The translations under genes and the position numbers were made by a program. A model generated the notes under the pieces. The model made no database searches and was not told the origin of the DNA. It saw nothing but the letters and a program-made list of their open reading frames with translations. Shown here in pieces: positions 24,766 to 32,641 of a DNA stretch of 64,000 nucleotides (position 1 is its first letter; the number at the start of each line of letters is the position of its first letter). This DNA is from Myxococcota bacterium (GTDB lineage Bacteria; Myxococcota_A; UBA9160; SMWR01), in assembly GCA_039030075.1 (NCBI GenBank), contig JBCCEW010000013.1:62001-126000 (forward strand), in the 5' to 3' direction.

Positions 24766-26979
24766 ATGCAACGCCTCGTGCTCGGTCTCGTCGTGCTTCT
24801 GGTGCTCGCCCTGGCCCTCGTCTACGTCGCCGGCACCGGCGTCTTCGGCGACGCGACCTACGCGGGGTCGCCCGAAGCCCCGGCGGTCGCACCCGAGACG
24901 GTCGCGGCCCGCGCGGCCGCGATCCAACAGGCCGGCCAGGACCTCGGAATCGCCCGGCCGAAGCAGATCCTGTTCGGCGACCTCCACGTCCACAGCACCT
25001 TCTCCTTCGACGCCTTTCAGCTGAGCCTGCCGATGGCCGGCGGCGACGGCGCCCACCCGGTCGCCGACGCCTGCGACTACGCGCGCCACTGCTCGGGCCT
25101 CGACTTCTGGTCGATCAGCGACCACGGCATCACCCTGACGCCGCGCGCCTGGAGCGAGACGATCGACTCGATCCGCCAGTGCAACGCGGTGGCCGGCGAC
25201 GCCGCCAACCCGGATCACGTCGCCTATCTCGGCTGGGAGTGGACCCAGGTCGGCACCACGCCGGAGAACCACTGGGGCCACAAGAACGTCGTCCTCCGCG
25301 ACCTCGCCGACGATGCGATCCCCACCCTCCCGATCACCGCCGGCACCCCGCCCGGGCGCGGCGACCTCGAGGACTTCCAGGTCTCGCCCTTCCTGCTGGG
25401 CTTCCTATCCCTGGGCGCCCACGCGAACGGGGGCTCCGACTTCGTGCGCTTCATGACCGAGACCACCGGGATCCCCAACTGTCCGGCGGACGTCCCGGTG
25501 CGCGAACTCCCCGACGACTGCCGCGAGGCGGCCCCGACGCCCGGCATCCTGTTCGCGAAGCTCCGCGAATGGGGCCTCGCATCGATGGTGATCCCCCACG
25601 GCACCACCTGGGGCTTCTACACCCCCTCCGGTTCGTCGTGGGAGAAGCAGCTCACGCCCGAACATCACGATCCCGACCAGCAGCGGATCATCGAGGTGTT
25701 CTCGGGGCACGGAAACTCGGAGGAGTACCGCGACTTCCGCGAGGTCGTCTTCGAAGCCGACGGCACGCCGGTGTGCCCGGCTCCTACTCGCGACTTCCTG
25801 CCCTCGTGCTGGCGCGCCGGCGAGATCATCGCAACGCGCTGTCTCGACGAGGGCGAGTCCGTCGAGGAGTGCGAGAGCCGCGCGGCCGAAGCACGCCGGC
25901 TCTTCCTCGAGACCGAGTTCAATGGCGGCAAGGTCGTGGTGGGCAAGACCTCCGTCGCCGACTGGCAGGACGCGGGCCAGTGCCGCGACTGCTTCCAGCC
26001 CTCGTTCAACTACCGCCCGAAGAGTTCGGTCCAATACATCCTCTCGCTCGAAGACGCGGACAGCGATCCCGAGCGATTCCGTTTCGGCTTCATTGCATCG
26101 AGCGACAACCACTCGTCGCGGCCCGGCACCGGCTACAAGGAAGTGTCGCGCGCCGAGTTCACCGAGGCTCGGTTCGGTTCGTTCGTGGACACGCCGATCG
26201 GAACGCCGATCGAGCGACCGCCCGAGTCGCGCGCCCGCCCCTACACGCCAGGACCGGGAGACACGCCCTTCGCCGGCTTCGAGACCGAGCGCGGCGCCTC
26301 CTTCTTCCTGAACGGCGGCCTCGCCGCGGTGCACGCCGACGGACGCGATCGCGACGCGATCTGGCAGGCCCTCGATCGCAAGGAGGTCTACGGCACCAGC
26401 GGCCCGCGCATCCTCTTGTGGTTCGACCTCTTGAATGGGCCCGACGGCCCCGCCCCGATGGGCTCGGAAGCGCGCCTCGGCGAGCCGCCGATCTTCCAGG
26501 TGCGCGCCCAGGGCTCCTTCGAGCAGAAGCCCGGCTGCCCGGCGGATGCGCTGGATGCCCTCGGTGATCGGGTCGACCGGCTCTGCCAGGGCGAGTGCTA
26601 CCACCCGAGCGACCAGCGCCGATCGATCACGCGCATCGAAGTCGTCCGCATCCGGCCCGGATCCGACGGCGACGTCGGAGACCGCATCGAGGACCCGTGG
26701 CGCGTGCTGCCCTGCCGTGGCGACGGAAACGGCTGCGTGAAGGCGTTCTCCGATCCCGAGTACGCGACGAGCGGCCGCGACGCCGTCTACTACGTCCGTG
26801 CAATCGAAGCCGAGAGCGAAGCGGTCGGAGCCGACCCGCTCGGCTGCAAGCGTGACACCAACGGGCGCTGCATCGAGGTGAATCCCTGCTTCGGTCGACC
26901 GAACGAGGACGACTGTCTCGCGAAGACCGAGGAGCGTGCCTGGTCTTCGCCGATCTACGTGGATCAGCCCGGCGCGTAG
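24766..26979 (+). CDS. DUF3604 (PHP-like predicted metallo-hydrolase) protein, paralogue 2
   Basis: A 737-residue protein with a hydrophobic N-terminal anchor (LVLGLVVLLVLALALVYV) and GGAGG before the ATG. The domain opens with FGDLHVHSTFSFDAF (~68-82) and continues with [43 protein letters not shown] and IASSDNHSSRPGTGYKE, finishing with a Cys-rich tail. It parallels the protein at 4662-6908 station by station, including paired cysteines, so the two are recent paralogues. Where the first has DTHFA this one has DNHSS, a visible difference at a probable metal-ligand loop. An exported hydrolase is inferred; the substrate is unknown. Confidence 0.88.
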   Translation: MQRLVLGLVVLLVLALALVYVAGTGVFGDATYAGSPEAPAVAPETVAARAAAIQQAGQDLGIARPKQILFGDLHVHSTFSFDAFQLSLPMAGGDGAHPVADACDYARHCSGLDFWSISDHGITLTPRAWSETIDSIRQCNAVAGDAANPDHVAYLGWEWTQVGTTPENHWGHKNVVLRDLADDAIPTLPITAGTPPGRGDLEDFQVSPFLLGFLSLGAHANGGSDFVRFMTETTGIPNCPADVPVRELPDDCREAAPTPGILFAKLREWGLASMVIPHGTTWGFYTPSGSSWEKQLTPEHHDPDQQRIIEVFSGHGNSEEYRDFREVVFEADGTPVCPAPTRDFLPSCWRAGEIIATRCLDEGESVEECESRAAEARRLFLETEFNGGKVVVGKTSVADWQDAGQCRDCFQPSFNYRPKSSVQYILSLEDADSDPERFRFGFIASSDNHSSRPGTGYKEVSRAEFTEARFGSFVDTPIGTPIERPPESRARPYTPGPGDTPFAGFETERGASFFLNGGLAAVHADGRDRDAIWQALDRKEVYGTSGPRILLWFDLLNGPDGPAPMGSEARLGEPPIFQVRAQGSFEQKPGCPADALDALGDRVDRLCQGECYHPSDQRRSITRIEVVRIRPGSDGDVGDRIEDPWRVLPCRGDGNGCVKAFSDPEYATSGRDAVYYVRAIEAESEAVGADPLGCKRDTNGRCIEVNPCFGRPNEDDCLAKTEERAWSSPIYVDQPGA

Positions 26980-26999
26980 CGGCCTGAAGCGGGGGAGCG

Positions 27000-28469
27000 C
27001 TAGCGCGCCCCGACCGCGACGCGCTCGAGAAGCCGCCCGGCCTGGATGACCTCGCGGATCCGGGAGACGGCGCCGATGTCGGTGGTCGGGTCCCCGGCCA
27101 CCAGCACCAGGTCGGCGCGCTGCCCCACGGCCACATTGCCGAAGCTCGGCGCGTCCGTGTCCTCCAGGAACTGCGCCGGCCCGAGCGTCGCCGCGCGGAT
27201 CGCCTCGGTCGGCGTCAGCCCCGCCTCGACGAGGTGCGCGAGCTCCCGGTGCAGACCCGCTCCGGGGAACACCCCGCTCTGCGTATCGCTCCCCGCCAGG
27301 ATCGTCACACCGGCGCGGTGCAGACGCCGCACGTTGTCGACCCGCACCCGCTGCTGGTACGCCTCGAGATTGAGCTCCTGCCACGAGTCGAGCGCTCCCG
27401 CCTGGAACTCGGCCGGAATCGGATAGAAGGAGGCGAGCCGCTCCGCCGTGGCGATCTCGCGTTCGATCGCGATCGCCTCCCGCGGCCCGAGACGAAGCCG
27501 TGCATAGTTGTCGAAGACCTCGGTGGTCGCGACCATGGGAATGCCGTAGCCGGCGAGGCGTGCGATCTCGGTATCGGGAATCCGTTCCTTGTAGACACCG
27601 TGTACCCACGCGGCGACGCCCGCCTCGGCGGCGTCGATGGCGTCCTCGGTCGTGCCGATGTGGGCGACGGTGCGAATGCCCTTCGACTCCGCCTCGGTCA
27701 CGAAGGCCGCCGCCACGTCGCGGGCCAAGCGAGGCGCATCGAGCGGGATCGCGTCGATCACGATCTTCCCGAAGTCGACCTCGGCGTCGGCGATGTCGAG
27801 GGCTGCGTCGCGCGCCTCCTCCACCGTCGCGAGCTGCACCGCGACCCGCGGTTCCACGTACCAGGCGAGCCAGCCCGGCACGAAGGCCCGCACCAGCGCC
27901 ACGGGATGACCGTCCGGTGCTGTGTGGACCGGACCGGCCGTGAAGATCTGAGGCCCGACTTGCGTTCCCCGCGCGACGGCCTCGCGGCGGGACACCGCCG
28001 ACCCACTGCCGTCGCCCGGGTCGAAGACCGTGGTGACCCCCGTGTACAGGTAGCCGGCCATCATCGCCTCGGGATCCGGGAAGCCTCCCTCCCAGGGCGG
28101 CGCCGGATTCGAGTTGATGTGCCCGTGCATGTCGACGAGGCCCGGGATCAGCGTGGCGCCGGCCCCGGCAATCCGGGTCGCGCCGCCCGGCGCGCGGCCG
28201 CGACCGGCGGCATCGATCGCGGCGATCTTGCCGTCGCGCACGGTCACGTCGCGGAACCCGGTGCGGCGTCCCGTCGCCACGTCGAGAACCGCGACATCGG
28301 TGATCCACAGGACCTCCGCACTCGCGGGCGTGACGTGCGGGCCGGGAACCGCAGTGGCGCAGCCCACGGCCGCCAGGAGCGTGACCGCGCAGAGCGCCTG
28401 CAGCAGGCGCAGCGCGCGGGTGCTTCGTCCGCGGGAGCACTGCATCGGGTCGTGGGTCGCGTGATTCAC
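27000..28469 (-). CDS. Exported amidohydrolase family protein (lipoprotein)
   Basis: A 489-residue protein starting at a GTG behind AAGGAGGAGGAACC. A signal peptide ends at the lipobox AAVGC (Cys ~37), predicting a lipoprotein. The amidohydrolase_1 barrel shows LIPGLVDMHGHIN (metal-binding HxH), FGKIVIDAI (Lys that may be carboxylated), TVAHIGTTEDAIDAA and AWVHG, and ILAGSDTQSGV with the catalytic Asp. The C-terminal small domain (NVAVGQRADLVLVAGDP) is typical of imidazolonepropionase/prolidase-like members. It hydrolyses a C-N or similar bond outside the cytoplasm; the substrate is unknown. It faces a divergent second exported amidohydrolase across 134 bases. Confidence 0.87.
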   Translation of the reverse strand: MNHATHDPMQCSRGRSTRALRLLQALCAVTLLAAVGCATAVPGPHVTPASAEVLWITDVAVLDVATGRRTGFRDVTVRDGKIAAIDAAGRGRAPGGATRIAGAGATLIPGLVDMHGHINSNPAPPWEGGFPDPEAMMAGYLYTGVTTVFDPGDGSGSAVSRREAVARGTQVGPQIFTAGPVHTAPDGHPVALVRAFVPGWLAWYVEPRVAVQLATVEEARDAALDIADAEVDFGKIVIDAIPLDAPRLARDVAAAFVTEAESKGIRTVAHIGTTEDAIDAAEAGVAAWVHGVYKERIPDTEIARLAGYGIPMVATTEVFDNYARLRLGPREAIAIEREIATAERLASFYPIPAEFQAGALDSWQELNLEAYQQRVRVDNVRRLHRAGVTILAGSDTQSGVFPGAGLHRELAHLVEAGLTPTEAIRAATLGPAQFLEDTDAPSFGNVAVGQRADLVLVAGDPTTDIGAVSRIREVIQAGRLLERVAVGAR

Positions 28470-28591
28470 CGGTTCCTCCTCCTTGCGCCTCGAAGCGCGC
28501 ACCGAGCCCGGATCGTCGGTTGCGACCGCAGCCGCGTCAAGCACCCGTAACACCGGGAGACGCCACGGCAGAGAATCGCGCGCGCCCGGTC

Positions 28592-28597
28592 TATGCT
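28592..28597 (+). promoter_or_regulatory. -10-like hexamer of a predicted leaderless promoter (amidohydrolase)
   Basis: TATGCT in GGTCTATGCTGCGCCC, exactly six bases before the ATG at 28604, with no ribosome site. The sequence and spacing match the VOC gene at 22570. Confidence 0.5.
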
Positions 28598-28603
28598 GCG
28601 CCC

Positions 28604-29818
28604 ATGCACCACCGCTTCGGACGACGCGCGTTCATGAAGGGACTCGGGGCCGCTTCGGTCTCCCTCGCCTGGCCCGGCTGCGGCGGACACGCGCCCGAGC
28701 GATACACGGCGGAAGACGCGGCCGAGCTGGTTCGCCAACGGGAGCAGGAGAGCGCGGCGAGCGGGCGCGGGCCCTACGGCCAGCAGCGCTACGCCGGCTA
28801 CCGCGGACTGGCCGAGCTTCCCTGGTACGAACTCGATGAACAGGGACAGCTGGTGTGTCGCGACGCGTCGATCCCGCAGGCGATCGACTTCCACTGCCAC
28901 CTCGGGATCTCGACCTTGTTCGCCCCCGACATCGACCTCCAACGCAGACACGATCGGGTGATCCACCTGCTCGATTGCGACGGACAGAACCCGGGCTGCG
29001 AACTCGACCTCGACATCTACATCAACGGCAACTTCGGCGAGGAAGGCGAAAGCGACCTGCGCTCCGAGTCGTTGGCCCAGGGACTCTGGGGCAGCGACAA
29101 GGCCGAGACCCAGACGATCCCCAACCTGCTCGCCGAGATGGACGCCATCCGCGTCGAGCGCGCGGTCCTCTTGCCGATCCGCTTCGGCTGGCCCTTCGGC
29201 GACGACCTGAACGAGCGGTGGCGCGAAGCCCTCGACGTGGCTGACGTCCCGGACCGGCTTTCGCTCGGGGCCTCCGTGCACCCGGACGACGGAGACCGAC
29301 TCGAACGTCTCGAGCGCTACGCGGCGGCCGGCGCGCGGGTGGTGAAGCTCCATCCCCCGATGCAGCGCTTCTACCCGGATGATCCCAGCCTCTTCGATAT
29401 CTACGACCTTTGTCGCTCCCTCGGACTGATCGTCTTCTTCCACGCGGGACGCGCCGGCGTCGAGCCCGAGTCGCTGCACGGCTACGCGCTGCCGCGTCAC
29501 TACGAGGCCGCGCTCGCCGAGTTCCCCGAGCTCCCTTTCGTGCTCGGCCACTCAGGCGCGCGCGACGCGGACGGCTTCCTCGAGCTCGCCCTGCGCCACG
29601 AGAACGCCTGGCTCGGCATCCACGGACAAGGCGTGTCGCATCTGCACGAGATGATCGAGCGTACGGGTGGTCGGCGCATGCTCTTCGGGACGGACTGGCC
29701 CTGGTACCACCTGGCCGCGACCCATGCGAAGGTGCTGATCACCACCGAAGGACGCGCCGACGTGCGCGCCGCCATCCTGCGCGAGAACGCCCTGGCGTTG
29801 CTCGAGAGCCGCGCCTGA
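28604..29818 (+). CDS. Tat-exported amidohydrolase_2 family protein
   Basis: A 404-residue protein with a twin-arginine signal (FGRRAFMKGLGAASVSLAW) ending in GCGG, so Tat-exported and perhaps lipidated. After a ~60-residue linker, AIDFHCHLGIS supplies the HxH metal site. Later stations are RVVKLHPPMQRF, IVFFHAGRAG, FVLGHSGARD and LFGTDWPWYH, the usual order of the amidohydrolase_2 TIM barrel. The insertion CDGQNPGCELDLDIY carries cysteines. The family includes decarboxylases and hydrolases, so the reaction is open. There is no Shine-Dalgarno; a leaderless mRNA is predicted from TATGCT six bases upstream. Confidence 0.85.
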   Translation: MHHRFGRRAFMKGLGAASVSLAWPGCGGHAPERYTAEDAAELVRQREQESAASGRGPYGQQRYAGYRGLAELPWYELDEQGQLVCRDASIPQAIDFHCHLGISTLFAPDIDLQRRHDRVIHLLDCDGQNPGCELDLDIYINGNFGEEGESDLRSESLAQGLWGSDKAETQTIPNLLAEMDAIRVERAVLLPIRFGWPFGDDLNERWREALDVADVPDRLSLGASVHPDDGDRLERLERYAAAGARVVKLHPPMQRFYPDDPSLFDIYDLCRSLGLIVFFHAGRAGVEPESLHGYALPRHYEAALAEFPELPFVLGHSGARDADGFLELALRHENAWLGIHGQGVSHLHEMIERTGGRRMLFGTDWPWYHLAATHAKVLITTEGRADVRAAILRENALALLESRA

Positions 29819-29854
29819 GCGCGCTCCCCGAGCCCACCCAAGAGACACGCACCG

Positions 29855-30793
29855 ATGTCCCTCGACCTTCTTTCCACCGTCCACACCAACGTCAACTGCT
29901 CGAACCTCGAGCGATCGGTAGGTTTCTATCGCGACGTCGTCGGGCTCACGCCCGTCTCACACACAGCGCCCCTGCCCCAGGAAGGGCGCGGCTTCGGTCT
30001 GCCCGGGCAAGTGCAGTGGGATGCGCATCTCCTGCACGACGCGCGCGGCGCCATCGGCCCGGCCATCGATCTCCTGGAGTGGAAGACGCCGACGCCCGTC
30101 GGCGCACCCGCGCGCGATCCGCATACCCTGGGCATCTACCGTCTCTGCCTCGCGCACCCGGACCTCGCGGCCCTGGACGCCACGCTGCGCCAGCGAGGGC
30201 ACCCGCCCCTGGCGCCGCCGGCCTCGATGCATCTCGGCGTCGGGGATCTGGAGGCGCGCTTTCTTTGCGTGCGCGACCCGGACGGCGCCTGCGTCGAGTT
30301 CATCGAGCAGCCCGGCGACCTGCGCCTGCTCCACGTCAACGTGAACTGCCGCGACCTCGACGCGTCGTCCCGCTGGTACCAGGAGGTGCTCGGCCTCGCG
30401 CCGCTGATGCCGCGCTGCGCGCCGGGCCCGGTCGGGGGCGAGGGCCTCGGCTTCGGCGAACGCGGACCCGTCCGGTTTCGCGCGGACTTCCTGGGGCTTC
30501 CGGGCCAGCCGGACCTCGTCATCGACCTGCTCGAGTGGCTCGACCCGACGCCGGTCGGCGCGCCGGCCACGGATGCGAATCGACTCGGCTGGTTCCGGAT
30601 CGCCTACCTCGTGGCCGACGCCGAAGCCGGATGTCGCGAACTCGATCGCCTCGGCGTCGAGCACTCGGGCCCGTGCTGGCTCGAGATGGGTCCCGAGATT
30701 CCGATCGATGGATTGCGTGCGGTCTTCTTTCGAGACCCGGACGGCACCTGCCTCGAGCTGATCGAGACTCCCCGGCTCACCTCGGCCGACTAG
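29855..30793 (+). CDS. Double-VOC protein built from an internal duplication
   Basis: A 312-residue protein made of two similar ~150-residue VOC domains. The first opens THVNVNC-like (VHTNVNCSNLERSVGFY) and the second at about residue 150 with LLHVNVNCRDLDASSRWY. Both carry IDLLEW followed by a PTPVGAPA motif and end in RDPDGACVEFIE or RDPDGTCLELIE, giving the His and Glu metal ligands. VOC enzymes include extradiol dioxygenases, glyoxalases and epimerases, so the reaction is not fixed. It lies 36 bases after the exported amidohydrolase on the same strand, with only a weak AAGAGA ribosome site. Confidence 0.85.
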   Translation: MSLDLLSTVHTNVNCSNLERSVGFYRDVVGLTPVSHTAPLPQEGRGFGLPGQVQWDAHLLHDARGAIGPAIDLLEWKTPTPVGAPARDPHTLGIYRLCLAHPDLAALDATLRQRGHPPLAPPASMHLGVGDLEARFLCVRDPDGACVEFIEQPGDLRLLHVNVNCRDLDASSRWYQEVLGLAPLMPRCAPGPVGGEGLGFGERGPVRFRADFLGLPGQPDLVIDLLEWLDPTPVGAPATDANRLGWFRIAYLVADAEAGCRELDRLGVEHSGPCWLEMGPEIPIDGLRAVFFRDPDGTCLELIETPRLTSAD

Positions 30794-31137
30794 TTCGCCT
30801 CGGGCTCGTCGGGATCGCCGCCGCCCGGCGCGGGCGCCTCGGGCGGGTGCAGCCGAGCGAGGGTCGCGCCCCAGCCGCCGCGGTCGGCGGGCGCTTCTTC
30901 GAAGGCGACGACGTGTGGGCTGCGCGCGAGATGACGGTGCACCCGATGGCGCTGCACGCCCTTGCCGCGCCCGTGGATGATTCGGACTTCGCGAAAGCCG
31001 CGCTCGCGCGCGGCTTCGAGATAGGCGTCGACGATGTCTCCCACGTCACGCGGCGGGAAGTAGTGGAGGTCGATGGACTCCTCGATGGGAATCACCACCG
31101 GCTCGTCGAAACCCTGGAAGTCTTCGTCTTCGCTCAT
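30790..31137 (-). CDS. Smr-domain protein
   Basis: A 115-residue protein. After an acidic N-terminus (MSEDEDFQGFDE), IDLHYFPPRDVGDIVDAYLE (~25-44) and RIIHGRGKGVQRHRVHRHL form a small MutS-related (Smr) domain, a fold with nicking or RNA endonuclease activity in MutS2 and other relatives. Both the DLH and HGRGKG motifs are present. The C-terminus is Pro/Gly/Glu-rich. The ATG at 31137 was chosen at the start of the acidic region. The gene overlaps the convergent double-VOC gene by four bases and is divergent from the 3D-domain gene. Confidence 0.8.
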   Translation of the reverse strand: MSEDEDFQGFDEPVVIPIEESIDLHYFPPRDVGDIVDAYLEAARERGFREVRIIHGRGKGVQRHRVHRHLARSPHVVAFEEAPADRGGWGATLARLHPPEAPAPGGGDPDEPEAN

Positions 31138-31210
31138 GTTCTTCGGGCTCCGGCCATGCGCCCGAAAAGAGACTCTACAGTGGGAGCCGAGTTCTGCCGT
31201 CAAGGTGGAC

Positions 31211-31609
31211 ATGACGGCTCGAAACTCACCGATCCTGATCCCGCTCCTGCTCGCCCTCGGATGTGCCTTCGCCGGGCCGGCAGGGGGCGAGGTCCAGGAG
31301 CTGCGGGTCACCGCGACCGCCTACAACTCCCTGCCGGGCCAGACCGAGGGCGACCCCTCGATCGCGGCCTGGGGTGACCGGCTGGAGCCGGGCATGCGCG
31401 CCATCGCGGTGTCCCGCGATCTTCTCGACCTCGGCCTCACGCGGGGTGTCGAGGTCGAGATCGACGGGCTTCCGGGCCGCTACAAGGTCCTCGACAAGCT
31501 CCACTGGCGCTGGGAGAAGCGCATCGACGTCTACATGGGAACCGACCTCCACGCCGCGAAGCAGTTCGGGAAGCGCCAGGTCACGATCCGCTGGAAGCCG
31601 AAGCGCTAG
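31211..31609 (+). CDS. 3D-domain exported protein (peptidoglycan-type)
   Basis: A 132-residue protein with a signal peptide and lipobox-like LLALGC. The mature part (LRVTATAYNSLPGQTEGDPS, WGDRLEPGMRAIAVSRDL, YKVLDKLHWRWEKRIDVYMG) matches the 3D domain, named for three aspartates, of MltA-like double-psi beta-barrel proteins that act on or bind peptidoglycan. The Asp residues in WGD, VLDK and RIDVY are visible. Length is near the minimum for a stand-alone 3D domain. It is divergent from the Smr gene and followed 39 bases later by a 2OG-Fe(II) oxygenase gene. Confidence 0.8.
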   Translation: MTARNSPILIPLLLALGCAFAGPAGGEVQELRVTATAYNSLPGQTEGDPSIAAWGDRLEPGMRAIAVSRDLLDLGLTRGVEVEIDGLPGRYKVLDKLHWRWEKRIDVYMGTDLHAAKQFGKRQVTIRWKPKR

Positions 31610-31632
31610 CCGACGCCGCGCCACTCGGCTGA

Positions 31633-31638
31633 TATCCT
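31633..31638 (+). promoter_or_regulatory. -10-like TATCCT close to the 2OG oxygenase start
   Basis: TATCCT ten bases before the ATG at 31649, with no ribosome site between. Transcription from it would give a leader of only a few bases. Confidence 0.35.
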
Positions 31639-31648
31639 CCGCCTTGCG

Positions 31649-32641
31649 ATGGAAGCCGAGGCCGCGATCGTCGATCTCGAAGGCCTGCTCCGCGGCGACG
31701 CTGCAGCCCTCGAGCAGGTAGCCGCCGAGATCGCGCGACCCTGCGCGGAGTGGGGTCTGTTCCACGTCGTGGGACATGGCATCCCGGACGCGACGCGCGC
31801 GATCTTCGAGGAGGCGCTCCGCGCCTTCTTCGCACTGCCCGCCGCCGAACTCGCATCGATGCGGCGCTCGGCCGAGAACGCCTGGGGCTACCACGACGCC
31901 GAGCTGACGAAGAACCGACGCGATTGGAAGGAGATCTTCGACTTCGGCTTCGAGCGCCGGGGACAGCACAGCGACGGCCGCAACCAGTTCCGGGCCGGTG
32001 CCCTCGCCTGGAAGCCGGCGCTGCTCGCCTATCGCGACGCGTGCGAGCCCATCGCTCGCGGCCTCACCCGGGCCCTCTGCCGGGCGCTCGATCTGCCCGC
32101 TGACACTCTCGATGCCGAGTTCAGCGCCCACACCAGCTTCCTGCGTCTGAACCGGTACCGCCCCTGCTCACGGGCGGCGCGCCCGGACTCTGCGCTGGTT
32201 CCCCAGGAAGGCGAGCTCGGCGTACACCATCACACGGACGCAGGAGCGCTCACGCTGCTGCTCCAGAGCGGTGTCGCCGGGCTCCAGGTCGCGCGCGACG
32301 GCGCGATCTACGACGTGCCGCCGGTGCCCGACGCGTTGACGGTGAACCTCGGCGACATGCTTCAGGTCTGGAGCAACGATCGTTTCGTCTCCCCCATCCA
32401 TCGGGTGCTCGCGAACCCGGACCAGGATCGGTACAGCGCGCCGTTCTTCTGGAACCCGAACTACGCGACGGTGTGCCGACCCCTCGTCGATTCGGAGTCA
32501 CCGCGGTTCCGCGACGTCTCCTGGGCCGAGTTCCGAAGTGCGCGATCCGACGGAGACTACGCCGATCTGGGCACCGAGATCCAGATCGACCAGTTCCGGA
32601 TCGGCGCGGGCGAAGCGACGCGTCCGAGCGTCAGCCCTTAG
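31649..32641 (+). CDS. Isopenicillin-N-synthase-like 2-oxoglutarate/Fe(II) oxygenase
   Basis: A 330-residue oxygenase of the IPNS/2OG family. The DIOX_N part has CAEWGLFHVVGHGIP (~32-46). The catalytic barrel carries the iron triad HTD (His ~195, Asp ~197) and His ~251 in SPIHRV, and the 2-oxoglutarate-binding RYS (~261-263). AENAWGYHDAELTKNRRDWK corresponds to the substrate entry region. Such enzymes hydroxylate or desaturate small molecules. The substrate is unknown and no biosynthetic cluster surrounds it. Its 3' end overlaps the convergent DUF3604 gene by eleven bases. Confidence 0.88.
   Translation: MEAEAAIVDLEGLLRGDAAALEQVAAEIARPCAEWGLFHVVGHGIPDATRAIFEEALRAFFALPAAELASMRRSAENAWGYHDAELTKNRRDWKEIFDFGFERRGQHSDGRNQFRAGALAWKPALLAYRDACEPIARGLTRALCRALDLPADTLDAEFSAHTSFLRLNRYRPCSRAARPDSALVPQEGELGVHHHTDAGALTLLLQSGVAGLQVARDGAIYDVPPVPDALTVNLGDMLQVWSNDRFVSPIHRVLANPDQDRYSAPFFWNPNYATVCRPLVDSESPRFRDVSWAEFRSARSDGDYADLGTEIQIDQFRIGAGEATRPSVSP

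Noticed and set aside
25405-28440. A very long open frame (about 1,000 codons) on the minus strand through the second DUF3604 and the amidohydrolase genes
   Set aside because: It is antisense to two genes with clear catalytic motifs, is rich in Arg/Ala/Gly with no family signature, and is expected from codon bias in GC-rich DNA.
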